Positions 16,121 to 24,100 of a DNA stretch of 64,000 nucleotides are shown here, one piece after another. Made by a program: the position numbers and the translations under genes. The stretch comes from a virus, in IMG/VR virus record IMGVR_UViG_3300029319_009496, positions 5,872 through 69,871 of that record; one strand, given 5' to 3'. Under the pieces are notes generated by a model. It searched no databases and was not told the DNA's origin. It saw only the letters and a program-made list of their open reading frames with translations. Positions within the stretch are counted from its first letter, which is position 1. Every line of letters begins with the position of its first letter.

Positions 16121-17207
16121 CATTATTGGCATAGGTAAACTTGGTTTATGTTTTTCTTTAACTTTAGAAAAGTCTGGATATAATGTCTTAGGAGTTGATA
16201 TATCAGAAGAATATGTTAACAAAATAAACGATAAGACTTTCAAGAGTGATGAAAAAAATGTAGAGCAGCTTTTACTAAAAAGCACAAATTTTAAAGCTAC
16301 TACATCACTTGCAGCTGCGCTAAACCACTCAAATAATATTTTTGTTTTTGTAGCAACACCTTCATTGAAAAATGGAAGATACGATCATTCTTCAGTAGAT
16401 AAGCTTGTACAAGACCTCAAAAATTTTGGATTTCAAAAAAATAAAAAACATTTGATTATTGGATGTACAACAATGCCAGAATATTGTGATACAGTACAAG
16501 ATCGTTTAAATAAATACAATTATGAGGTTAGTTATAATCCAGAATTTATTGCGCAAGGAACTATTTTAAAAGACCAAGCAAATCCTGATATGGTTCTTAT
16601 TGGCCAGGCCTCAGAAGAAGCTGGTGATATTTTAGAAGAAATATATATTAAGCACACTCTTAATAACCCACGTATTCATAGGATGACCAGAACAGAGGCT
16701 GAAATATGTAAAATATCTTTAAACTGTTTTTTAACGACTAAAATAGCATACGCTAATATGATAGGTGATATAGCTTTATCTGCGAAATCAAGGCCAGAAA
16801 AAATATTGTCTGCGATTGGTAGTGATAGCAGGATTGGCGGCAAGTATTTAAAATATGGATTTGGATATGGAGGCCCTTGTTTTCCTAGAGATAACCGCGC
16901 TTTAGCTATATTTGCTAAAGATAAAAATTCACAAGCATTGATAAGTATAGCTTCTGATGATAGTAATAAATTACATTTAAAAAATCAAGTAAATCATTTT
17001 TGTGAAAATCAAAAAATCTCAGAACCGGTTATATTTGATAGTGTCACCTACAAACCAGAGTCGACTATGTTAGAAGAATCACAACAGCTTTTTTTTGCAG
17101 TTGAAATAGCAAAAAAAGGTTACAATGTTACGATTAGAGAGAGAGAAGAAGTTATAAAACAAATTAAAAAAAATTATGGGGATTTGTTTAAATATGAATT
17201 ACGATAA
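16104..17207 (+). CDS. UDP-glucose/GDP-mannose-type dehydrogenase
   Basis: This 367-residue NAD-dependent enzyme oxidises the C6 alcohol of a nucleotide sugar to the acid in two steps. GIGKLGLCFSLTLE gives the NAD site and YNPEFIAQGTI the second family motif. The catalytic cysteine is Cys259 in YGGPCFPRDNRAL. A C-terminal nucleotide-binding domain is present but shortened (VTYKPESTMLEESQQL). The product could be UDP-glucuronate or GDP-mannuronate; sequence does not decide. It overlaps the NAD synthase gene, an unusual and perhaps meaningful neighbour because this reaction consumes two NAD per sugar. Confidence 0.9.
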   Translation: MRNNISIIGIGKLGLCFSLTLEKSGYNVLGVDISEEYVNKINDKTFKSDEKNVEQLLLKSTNFKATTSLAAALNHSNNIFVFVATPSLKNGRYDHSSVDKLVQDLKNFGFQKNKKHLIIGCTTMPEYCDTVQDRLNKYNYEVSYNPEFIAQGTILKDQANPDMVLIGQASEEAGDILEEIYIKHTLNNPRIHRMTRTEAEICKISLNCFLTTKIAYANMIGDIALSAKSRPEKILSAIGSDSRIGGKYLKYGFGYGGPCFPRDNRALAIFAKDKNSQALISIASDDSNKLHLKNQVNHFCENQKISEPVIFDSVTYKPESTMLEESQQLFFAVEIAKKGYNVTIREREEVIKQIKKNYGDLFKYELR

Positions 17208-17949
17208 AGATAAAATAGTAGAGTGGCTATTAGAAAAATGTAACGACTCTAATTGCAATGGTTTTGTTGTTGGTGTTTCTGGCGGTGTTGATTCAGCTCT
17301 TACATCGACACTGTGTGCCCATACAAAAAAACCTGTTATTGTAGTTGGGATGCCTATTAACCAACAAATTGATCAACTTTCTAGATCACAAAAGCACATG
17401 GATTGGTTGTGTGATATTTTTCCTAATGTTAAACAAAAAACATTTGATCTTTCTAAATCTTTTGAAATATTTTCGAAAGCAGTTGAGTGCAGATCTAAAT
17501 TAGCACTAGCTAATTTTCAATCAAGAATGCGAATGGCTGCTTTGTACTCAGTTGCAAATACAAATAATATGTTAGTTGTTGGCACTGGAAACAAAGTTGA
17601 AGATTATGGTATAGGTTTTTTCACTAAATATGGTGATGGTGGTGTTGATTTAAGTCCTATAGCAAATCTTTTAAAATCACAAGTTAAAAATTTAGCAGTG
17701 AAACTTGGTGTTATATCTGAAATAACTAATGCAACACCTACAGATGGCCTTTGGGAAGATAATAGGAGCGATGAAGATCAAATTGGTGCTTCTTATGAAG
17801 AATTAGAATGGGCGTTGCAATATTATGATAAACATAAAAAACAAAATTTTAACTTAACTGATAGACAAAAGGATGTTCTTGAAATTTATTCTAAAAGACA
17901 TTTAGCTAATAAACATAAATTAACAATGCCGCCCGTTTGTGAGTTGTAA
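17194..17949 (+). CDS. nadE: NAD synthase, ammonia-dependent type
   Basis: This is a 251-residue PP-loop ATPase with the NadE signatures. SGGVDS at 29-34 is the pyrophosphate loop. GTGNKVEDYGIGFFTKYGDG and GVDLSPIANLLKSQV follow, and PTDGLWEDNRSDEDQIGASY is characteristic of true NAD synthases rather than asparagine-synthase-like proteins. No glutaminase domain is present, so it would use ammonia to amidate deamido-NAD. I chose ATG 17194, preceded by GGGGA; ATG 17176 adds six residues. The gene sits inside the glycan cluster directly after an NAD-using dehydrogenase. Supplying NAD to sugar oxidation, or refilling NAD drained by host defence, are both possible. Confidence 0.9.
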   Translation: MNYDKDKIVEWLLEKCNDSNCNGFVVGVSGGVDSALTSTLCAHTKKPVIVVGMPINQQIDQLSRSQKHMDWLCDIFPNVKQKTFDLSKSFEIFSKAVECRSKLALANFQSRMRMAALYSVANTNNMLVVGTGNKVEDYGIGFFTKYGDGGVDLSPIANLLKSQVKNLAVKLGVISEITNATPTDGLWEDNRSDEDQIGASYEELEWALQYYDKHKKQNFNLTDRQKDVLEIYSKRHLANKHKLTMPPVCEL

Positions 17950-17954
17950 AGCAT

Positions 17955-18644
17955 ATGAGTATTATGAAAAAATATAAAAAAAAGTTTCACATATTCAAAG
18001 ATTTATTAGCAAAAGAAAATCCTGTTATAGTTGAAATTGGCGCTCATTTTGGTGAGGATTCAATGAGGTTTTGTGAAGTCTTTAAAGACCCTACAATTTA
18101 TTGTATTGAGCCTGATCCCAGATGTATAAAAATATTTAAAAAGCATGTTAAAAATAAAAATATCAAACTTTATGAAGTAGCTTTTTCAGATAAAAATGGA
18201 GAAATGAATTTTTACCAAAGCTATAAGCCAAATGAAATAAAAACTCCAGAAAAATATAATTGGATTAGTGACGATGATTATAAAAAATATAAACTCGGTA
18301 ATTCTGGATCTTCATCATTAAAAAAAGGATATAAACATATTTTAGATGAAACAATAAAAGTGCAAGTTGTAAGATTTGATGATTGGGCAGAACAAAATAA
18401 TATAGAAAAATTAGATTTAGCTTGGATAGATGTGCAAGGATCAGAAAAAAATGTATTGACAGGTATGGGTGATAGCATACATAAAATAAAATATATTTGG
18501 ATTGAATATGGTGAAAAAGAATATGAAGGAGCAATGTCTAGGCAAGAAACAATAAGCTATATGGCAGATAAAGGCTATCAAGTTATTAATTTTATGTCTA
18601 GTTTTTCTGATAGTGGTGACTTAATGTTTGAGAGCGTAAAATGA
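17955..18644 (+). CDS. FkbM-family methyltransferase
   Basis: The 229-residue protein has the FkbM pattern. The SAM site is IVEIGAHFG at 25-33, followed by an acidic YCIEPDPR. VAFSDKNGEMNFY and SSSLKKG lie in the middle, and the late motif LDLAWIDVQGSEKNVLTGM is diagnostic for the family. FkbM proteins O-methylate sugars and natural products, and are common in surface polysaccharide clusters of marine bacteria and phages. A second in-frame ATG at 17964 could be the start. It overlaps the sulfotransferase by 4 bp (ATGA), which suggests coordinated methylation and sulfation. Confidence 0.9.
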   Translation: MSIMKKYKKKFHIFKDLLAKENPVIVEIGAHFGEDSMRFCEVFKDPTIYCIEPDPRCIKIFKKHVKNKNIKLYEVAFSDKNGEMNFYQSYKPNEIKTPEKYNWISDDDYKKYKLGNSGSSSLKKGYKHILDETIKVQVVRFDDWAEQNNIEKLDLAWIDVQGSEKNVLTGMGDSIHKIKYIWIEYGEKEYEGAMSRQETISYMADKGYQVINFMSSFSDSGDLMFESVK

Positions 18645-19336
18645 AAATTTTGTATATACACATCCCGAAGACTGGTGGGACTAGTTTTGAAAATGTTTTA
18701 TCAAATTTTAAAAATACAGTTATAACAGAAAATCATCCTATGTATAAAAATCATATTGAATATCATCAAAATATTGGAAATGTTTTAAATTTTAACTTAT
18801 CCAGAGCAGAACATTTTCGAAAAGTATTAGGTCCAGAATTTTACAATAATGTTTGGTCTATAGCGATAGTTAGAAATCCTTGGGACAGATATGTATCGAA
18901 TTGGAAATGGCTAACTAGAGAATCATGTAAATATAATAATTATACAAAAACTAATGGTGTAGTAACATTTGATACTTTTGTTAAAGAATCAGTTCAATGC
19001 TATAATAGAAATACCATGTATTATGATCATCAAAAGTGGCACATTAGAAATCAACTAGAACACATAACAGACAAATCAAAAAATATAATAGTATCACACG
19101 TTGGAAAGTTTGAAGATTTAGAAAATGAATTTAAAAACCTTTGCTGTAAGGCAAAAATAGATGCACAGTTACCTTATCTAAATTATGATGGCCATTATTC
19201 TGGTGAACAAAAAAAACACGAACCAAAAAAAATTCACTACTCGCAGCACTATACACAAGAATTAGTTGATATTGTTGCAAGAAGATGTAAAGAAGATATT
19301 GAATTTTTTAAATATGATTATGAAGAGATTAATTAA
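18641..19336 (+). CDS. Sulfotransferase (Sulfotransfer_2-like)
   Basis: The 231-residue protein has both PAPS-binding motifs of carbohydrate sulfotransferases. The 5'-phosphosulfate loop HIPKTGGTSF is at 7-16 and the 3'-phosphate site RNPWDRYVSNW at 78-88. The length and motif positions fit the Sulfotransfer_2 group that sulfates polysaccharides, but no membrane anchor is present. PAPS could come from the APS kinase encoded at 23362-24093 in the same cluster. The acceptor is probably the glycan built by the surrounding transferases. It overlaps the next gene by one base. Confidence 0.9.
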   Translation: MKILYIHIPKTGGTSFENVLSNFKNTVITENHPMYKNHIEYHQNIGNVLNFNLSRAEHFRKVLGPEFYNNVWSIAIVRNPWDRYVSNWKWLTRESCKYNNYTKTNGVVTFDTFVKESVQCYNRNTMYYDHQKWHIRNQLEHITDKSKNIIVSHVGKFEDLENEFKNLCCKAKIDAQLPYLNYDGHYSGEQKKHEPKKIHYSQHYTQELVDIVARRCKEDIEFFKYDYEEIN

Positions 19337-20175
19337 TGGGAAATGTAACTGTACAATTAACAAACGGTTTTGGAAATAATATTTTTCAATATGTTGCAGC
19401 GCGCTTATTAGCTGAACACCATAATAGTGAGCTTTGTGCAATTCCACCACATGACAAATATTATGCAATTAATGACCTATCAACTTTAGGTATTAAATTT
19501 ATTAATCATAAATATCAAAAGCAAAATTCATTTTTAATAAGTGAAAAAAATTATCTTGAAGCTTTTTCAAAAAATTATTCTGATGCCGATTTATTGTTGA
19601 ATGGTTATTTTGAAGATTATACCTATTATTTTAAACATATAGAAAAAATAAAAAGTTGGTTTCCTAAGCAACAAGTAAGAAACAACAATGATCTTGTAAT
19701 ACATATGCGAACTGGCGATAGGCTTTTTATGAAAAATGAATTTTATTCAAAACCCAGAGCTATGAATTATTTACGAGCAATAAATAAATTTGAATTTAAT
19801 CAACTACATATTGTAACTGATATGCCAGTTTGGGACTATGTTACAGAAAATGATTTAAAAAACTTTAAATTTCATGTTAATATAGCAGAAAATAAAAGAG
19901 TGCCTATTGCTGAATCAGTTAAATATTTTAATGAAATTGTTGAGGCGTTTTCTTTTTACTCCCCGATTATAAAAAAAAGAGGTATATTAGAAGATTTTAA
20001 TCATATTAGGAGCTTTAAAAATATTTTATTTGAACATGGAACATTGTCTTGGTGGGCAGCAGTTTTGAGTTCTGCAAAAAAAGTGGGCGTCTATGGTCCT
20101 TGGCGTCCTTGGAAGGCTGAAAAAAATAAAAACTTAAGTGACATACCAATTGATACTTGGTTTAAGTGGGAATAA
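19336..20175 (+). CDS. GT11-like (alpha-1,2-fucosyltransferase-type) glycosyltransferase
   Basis: The 279-residue protein starts with a GT11-type motif GFGNNIFQYVAARLLAE (11-27). It contains LLLNGYFEDYTYY, like the GYFQS segment of these enzymes. The fucosyltransferase motif I is HMRTGD at 123-128, whose Arg binds the GDP-sugar phosphates. The late SWWAAVLSSAKKVGVYGPW matches the family's SxFSWWAAYL region. The donor in the family is usually GDP-fucose. No GDP-fucose synthesis genes are seen here, but the epimerase at 21484 would make the closely related GDP-L-galactose, which is a possible donor. Confidence 0.82.
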   Translation: MGNVTVQLTNGFGNNIFQYVAARLLAEHHNSELCAIPPHDKYYAINDLSTLGIKFINHKYQKQNSFLISEKNYLEAFSKNYSDADLLLNGYFEDYTYYFKHIEKIKSWFPKQQVRNNNDLVIHMRTGDRLFMKNEFYSKPRAMNYLRAINKFEFNQLHIVTDMPVWDYVTENDLKNFKFHVNIAENKRVPIAESVKYFNEIVEAFSFYSPIIKKRGILEDFNHIRSFKNILFEHGTLSWWAAVLSSAKKVGVYGPWRPWKAEKNKNLSDIPIDTWFKWE

Positions 20176-20176
20176 T

Positions 20177-20755
20177 ATGAAAAATAAACATCTAGATTTT
20201 TGGCAAGAGGACTGTACAATTGATAAATTTAAGTCTTGGTGTCATAAAGATACAGAGTGGAAAAATTATGTTTTACAACAAATATTAGAAGTAAACTCAA
20301 CAAGTGTTTTAGATATTGGTTGCGGCACTGCACACATGGGAGAGAAATTAAAATCTATTAGTCCAAAAATAAAATACGTTGGAACAGAAATAACAAAAAA
20401 GTTTGTCGAATATAATAAAAAAAATAATTTTAATTGCATCGAAAACGATATGGTTGTTTTACCATTTCAAGACAATGAGTTTGATACAACAATATGTTTA
20501 GATGTTTTAAATCACCAAATAGAATATGAAAACAAAATTTTAGAAATGTTAAGAGTCACAAAAAAAAAGTTAATAATTAGTTTTTTCAAATCATGGGAGA
20601 GGCAAAATAGAATAGTAGAAAAGCATAAAAATTTAATCTATCATCATTTTTCTTTACAAAATTATGAAACTTTTTTAAGAAAAAATAATTTACAATACAA
20701 ATTTTTAGATTTAAATTTAGCGGTAAATCCAAAAATATTAATCATAGAAAAATAG
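20177..20755 (+). CDS. Class I SAM-dependent methyltransferase (Methyltransf_11-like)
   Basis: Starting at ATG 20177, two bases after the previous stop, the gene gives 192 residues. Starting at the upstream in-frame ATG 20138 would overlap the GT11-like gene by 38 bp for no gain. Motif I is VLDIGCGTAHMG at 44-55, motif II is the acidic GTEIT, and motif IV is FDTTICLDVLNHQ. The C-terminal half is short and Lys-rich. The substrate is unknown; the location points to a sugar or lipid-linked glycan. Confidence 0.82.
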   Translation: MKNKHLDFWQEDCTIDKFKSWCHKDTEWKNYVLQQILEVNSTSVLDIGCGTAHMGEKLKSISPKIKYVGTEITKKFVEYNKKNNFNCIENDMVVLPFQDNEFDTTICLDVLNHQIEYENKILEMLRVTKKKLIISFFKSWERQNRIVEKHKNLIYHHFSLQNYETFLRKNNLQYKFLDLNLAVNPKILIIEK

Positions 20756-20763
20756 GATAAAAA

Positions 20764-21471
20764 ATGAATGAATTAAAAAAACTTGGTATTAAACATAGAA
20801 CTGATAAAGCTTATCGTCATTTTTATATGGATGAAGTATATTTTCCACTTTTTAAAAATTTAAAACAATCTAAAATTAAAATACTAGAAATTGGCTGTGG
20901 TCGTTTTGGAGGCTCTGTTAAAACTTGGAAAGATTTTTTTATAAATGGCAGTGTTTATCTTTTTGATCCGTTTTTTATAAGAGGACAAGATGAAATTGGT
21001 CCTTTTAATGGTGATAAACAAGACATTGAAAAATATGGAATTACTGTAATACAAGGTAATCAATTAAGCAGGGAGGATCTTGCTAGCGCCTCTCAATATT
21101 GTGAGGATGGATTTGATTTTATAATTGATGATGGTGCTCATATGAACGATGCAATTCAAATTTCACTAGCATCTTTATTTCCTTTTTTAAAACCAAAAGG
21201 TTGTTATATTATTGAAGATTTGAATACTGCTAGAAGAAGAACTCCAGAAGATGTTAATCACTGGTTAAATAATTCTGAAAACGTTTTTTGTGATGAAAAA
21301 ATATATCACAAAGATGAAATTCATATACTTGATAGTATAAAGCAATATGAAGATGATAAAACTTGGAACTCTAAACTTCTATCACAAAAAGAAAAAAATT
21401 ATTTAACAGATAATATTTCTAATATTTCAGTTCATCCATCTGAAATGATATGTTTAATAAACAAAAAATAG
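20764..21471 (+). CDS. Class I SAM-dependent O-methyltransferase (rhamnosyl O-methyltransferase-like)
   Basis: The 235-residue protein opens with LGIKHRTDKAYRHFYMDEVY, close to the KIGTDK-H-Y opening of the macrolide and tetracenomycin sugar O-methyltransferases (TylE/ElmM type). It continues with the SAM motif LEIGCGRFGGSVKTW at 41-55. FIIDDGAHMNDAIQ supplies the metal-binding Asp pair and catalytic His of this group, and LKPKGCYIIEDL follows. It is therefore probably a Mg-dependent sugar O-methyltransferase. A GGATAAAA leader precedes its ATG. Confidence 0.82.
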   Translation: MNELKKLGIKHRTDKAYRHFYMDEVYFPLFKNLKQSKIKILEIGCGRFGGSVKTWKDFFINGSVYLFDPFFIRGQDEIGPFNGDKQDIEKYGITVIQGNQLSREDLASASQYCEDGFDFIIDDGAHMNDAIQISLASLFPFLKPKGCYIIEDLNTARRRTPEDVNHWLNNSENVFCDEKIYHKDEIHILDSIKQYEDDKTWNSKLLSQKEKNYLTDNISNISVHPSEMICLINKK

Positions 21472-21483
21472 TAAGGAACAAAA

Positions 21484-22491
21484 ATGAAAAAAGTATTAAT
21501 ATGTGGAGCCGGCGGCTTTATTGGTGGACATCTTGTTAATTATTTAATAAATAAAGGATTTTGGGTTAGAGGGGTTGATTTAAAATACAATGAATGGCAA
21601 CCGGTGCATCAAAAAGCTAATGAATTTATAATAGGAGACCTGAGAGATCCTAATCTAGTTGAAAAAGTAGTCACTAGTGATATTGATGAAATTTACCAGC
21701 TAGCTGCTGACATGGGTGGAGCCGGCTTTGTTTTCACAGGTGAAAATGATGCAGATATAATGCATAATTCTGCTCTTGTTAATCTTAACATAGCACATGA
21801 AGCTTCGAAAAAGAATATAAAAAGAATTTTTTATTCTTCATCAGCATGCATGTACCCCGAACATAATCAGCTAGATCCAGATAATCCAAACTGTGTAGAG
21901 GACTCTGCCTATCCTGCAAATCCTGATTCTGAGTATGGGTGGGAAAAGCTTTTTTCTGAGAGAATGTTTTTGTCTTTTTTAAGAAATAAAAATTTACAGG
22001 TGCGTATAGCGAGATATCATAATATTTTTGGAGAATATGGATCTTGGACTGGGGGAAGAGAAAAAGCGCCTGCTGCATTTTGTAGAAAAGTCGCTGAAAC
22101 TCCAAATGGTGGAAAAATTGAAGTTTGGGGGCCAGGTAATCAAACTAGATCTTTCTTGCATGTTGACGAGTGTGTTGAAGCAACTTATCGTTTAATGCAG
22201 TCAGATTTTACAGGACCAGTTAATATTGGATCTGAAGAAATGATATCAATCAATGAATTTGCACAAATGGCAATAGACATATCTGGTAAAGATCTTTCAA
22301 TCTACAATATTGATGGTGAAGATTTTTTTGCAAAATATGGTCATAAGTGTCCAGTTGGTGTTAATGGTCGTAACTCAGATAATAATCTTTTTAAAGAAAA
22401 AATAGGCTGGGTTGTTTCAGAGCCGCTAAGAAAAGGGATGGAAAGAACCTATGAGTGGATAGAGAGCCAAGTAAGGGGCAATAATGGCTAA
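21484..22491 (+). CDS. GDP-mannose 3,5-epimerase-like SDR enzyme
   Basis: The 335-residue extended SDR has the NAD motif GAGGFIG at 8-14. It also has the specific active-site residues of GDP-mannose 3,5-epimerase: Cys122 in SSSACMYPE, Tyr151-Lys155 in YGWEK, and Lys194 in GGREKAPAAF. LAADMGGAGFVF and VGVNGRNSDN are further hallmarks. The enzyme converts GDP-mannose to GDP-L-galactose or GDP-L-gulose. It is best known from plant ascorbate synthesis and is uncommon in bacteria. Here it would supply an L-sugar donor to the cluster's transferases, the GT11-like one being a good candidate. It overlaps the next SDR by 8 bp. Confidence 0.88.
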   Translation: MKKVLICGAGGFIGGHLVNYLINKGFWVRGVDLKYNEWQPVHQKANEFIIGDLRDPNLVEKVVTSDIDEIYQLAADMGGAGFVFTGENDADIMHNSALVNLNIAHEASKKNIKRIFYSSSACMYPEHNQLDPDNPNCVEDSAYPANPDSEYGWEKLFSERMFLSFLRNKNLQVRIARYHNIFGEYGSWTGGREKAPAAFCRKVAETPNGGKIEVWGPGNQTRSFLHVDECVEATYRLMQSDFTGPVNIGSEEMISINEFAQMAIDISGKDLSIYNIDGEDFFAKYGHKCPVGVNGRNSDNNLFKEKIGWVVSEPLRKGMERTYEWIESQVRGNNG

Positions 22492-23365
22492 ATGTTTAGT
22501 AACGGGCCATAAAGGTTATATTGGCACTAAACTTTTTAATAAATTAAAAAAAGATGGGCATGAAGTATTAGGAATTGATTTAAAAAGTAAAGAATCAATG
22601 GACATTCTTTATTATTTAAAAGAAGATTCAGATGGAAAGTTTCATCCATTGTTTTGGAATTTTCAACCAGAATATATTTTTCATATGGCATGTTTTCCTC
22701 GGGTGGGCTTTTCTATAGAAAATCCAGTGTCTACAATGAAAAATAATGTTTTAATAGGCTCATACGTATTAAATTTTGCCAGAAAATGTCCGTCTGTAAA
22801 AAGACTAATATATTCTAGCTCCTCATCAGTTGTTGGAAATGGAGAAGGACCAACTAGTCCGTATGCGCTTCACAAATATACAACTGAAGTTGAATGTAAA
22901 ATATATTCAAGAATATATAATTTAGATACAGTTTCTCTTAGGTACTTTAACGTTTACTCAGAAGATCAAAAAACTAATGGTGCATATGCTACAGCTGTAT
23001 CAAATTGGATGCATCATATAAAAACAAATCGCAAGCCTTTTATTACAGGTACAGGCGAGCAGAGAAGAGATATGATTCATGTCGACGATGTTATATCTGC
23101 TAACATTTTTTGCATGAATAGAAAACAAAATTTTCATGGGCATCATTTTGATGTTGGTACAGGTAAGAATATTTCTTTAAATGAAATAAAAAATATAGTT
23201 CAAAAATATCATAACGTAGAATTTAATTATATTGAATCTAGACCAGGTGATGTACAATTTACTAAAGCTGATATATCTAAGCTTAAAGAAATAGGTTGGT
23301 CCGCAAAAACATCTATTTGTGATGGCATTAATAATTGTTTTAAAAATTTAGTAAGTGAAAAATGA
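22484..23365 (+). CDS. NAD-dependent nucleotide-sugar epimerase/dehydratase (GalE-like SDR)
   Basis: The 293-residue extended SDR has TGHKGYIG at 7-14 for NAD binding. The catalytic serine stretch YSSSSSVVG is followed by Tyr127-x3-Lys131 in SPYALHK. RYFNVYSEDQ and RRDMIHVDDV are the usual C-terminal substrate-side motifs. It resembles UDP-glucose 4-epimerases and related 4,6-dehydratase/epimerases. At 293 residues it is somewhat short because the segment after FHMAC is compact. The exact sugar is not decidable. The gene overlaps the APS kinase fusion by 4 bp. Confidence 0.87.
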   Translation: MAKCLVTGHKGYIGTKLFNKLKKDGHEVLGIDLKSKESMDILYYLKEDSDGKFHPLFWNFQPEYIFHMACFPRVGFSIENPVSTMKNNVLIGSYVLNFARKCPSVKRLIYSSSSSVVGNGEGPTSPYALHKYTTEVECKIYSRIYNLDTVSLRYFNVYSEDQKTNGAYATAVSNWMHHIKTNRKPFITGTGEQRRDMIHVDDVISANIFCMNRKQNFHGHHFDVGTGKNISLNEIKNIVQKYHNVEFNYIESRPGDVQFTKADISKLKEIGWSAKTSICDGINNCFKNLVSEK

Positions 23366-24093
23366 TTGATACTAGCAAAAGAAGCATTACAAAAGCTATA
23401 ACATGGAAAAGTTTAGGATTTTTTATAATATCTTTGCTTTCTTATGCGGCGACTAAATCTGTAGAAAAAACTTTTTTTGTAGCGCTAACGTATCACTTTA
23501 TAATGCTTTGCTTGTTCATTATACATGAAAAATTATGGAATTTTATAAAGTGGGGAAAGACAAGTGGTTTGTTTATTCAAATGACAGGATTATCAGGAGC
23601 AGGCAAAACTACTTTGGCTAGCCTAGTTTCAAAAAGTTTGTCTAAAAAAGGAATTTTAGTTGAGGTCATCGATGGGGATGAATATAGAAAAGAATTGTGC
23701 GAGGATCTTGGTTTTTCTAAAAAAGACAGACAGGAAAACATTAAAAGACTATCGTTTGTTGGTAAGGTTCTCGGACGTAATAATGTTGTATGTATTATGT
23801 CTGCCATTAATCCTTATAATTCTACAAGAGATAAAATAAAAAAGTCTGTGCCTGATTCAAGATTGGTATATATAAAATGTAGTTTAGATGAGGTAATAAA
23901 AAGAGATGTAAAGGGGTTATACAAACGTGCACTCCTGCCAAAAAATCATGAGGACCATATACCTAATTTTACTGGCATATCTGATCCATTTGAAGAACCA
24001 ACACAGTCAGATTTAGTTTTGCAGACTGACGAGTTATCATTAAAGCAGGCAGCTGCTAAGTTAGAGAAATATATTTTAAAACAAATTAAATAG
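23362..24093 (+). CDS. cysC: DUF2061-APS kinase fusion (makes PAPS)
   Basis: The 243-residue protein has two parts. Residues 1-65 match DUF2061: RSITKAITWKSLGFFIISLL, then a second hydrophobic helix ending HEKLWNFIKWGK. They should place the protein at the membrane through two helices. Residues 70-243 are an adenylylsulfate kinase with P-loop GLSGAGKTT at 76-84, DGDEYRKELCEDLGFSKKDR, ENIKR, RDVKGLYKRAL and NFTGISDPFEEP. The enzyme phosphorylates APS to PAPS, the donor for the sulfotransferase at 18641. No ATP sulfurylase is visible in the window, so APS must come from the host or from phage genes elsewhere. Confidence 0.92.
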   Translation: MIDTSKRSITKAITWKSLGFFIISLLSYAATKSVEKTFFVALTYHFIMLCLFIIHEKLWNFIKWGKTSGLFIQMTGLSGAGKTTLASLVSKSLSKKGILVEVIDGDEYRKELCEDLGFSKKDRQENIKRLSFVGKVLGRNNVVCIMSAINPYNSTRDKIKKSVPDSRLVYIKCSLDEVIKRDVKGLYKRALLPKNHEDHIPNFTGISDPFEEPTQSDLVLQTDELSLKQAAAKLEKYILKQIK

Positions 24094-24100
24094 GTGTAAT

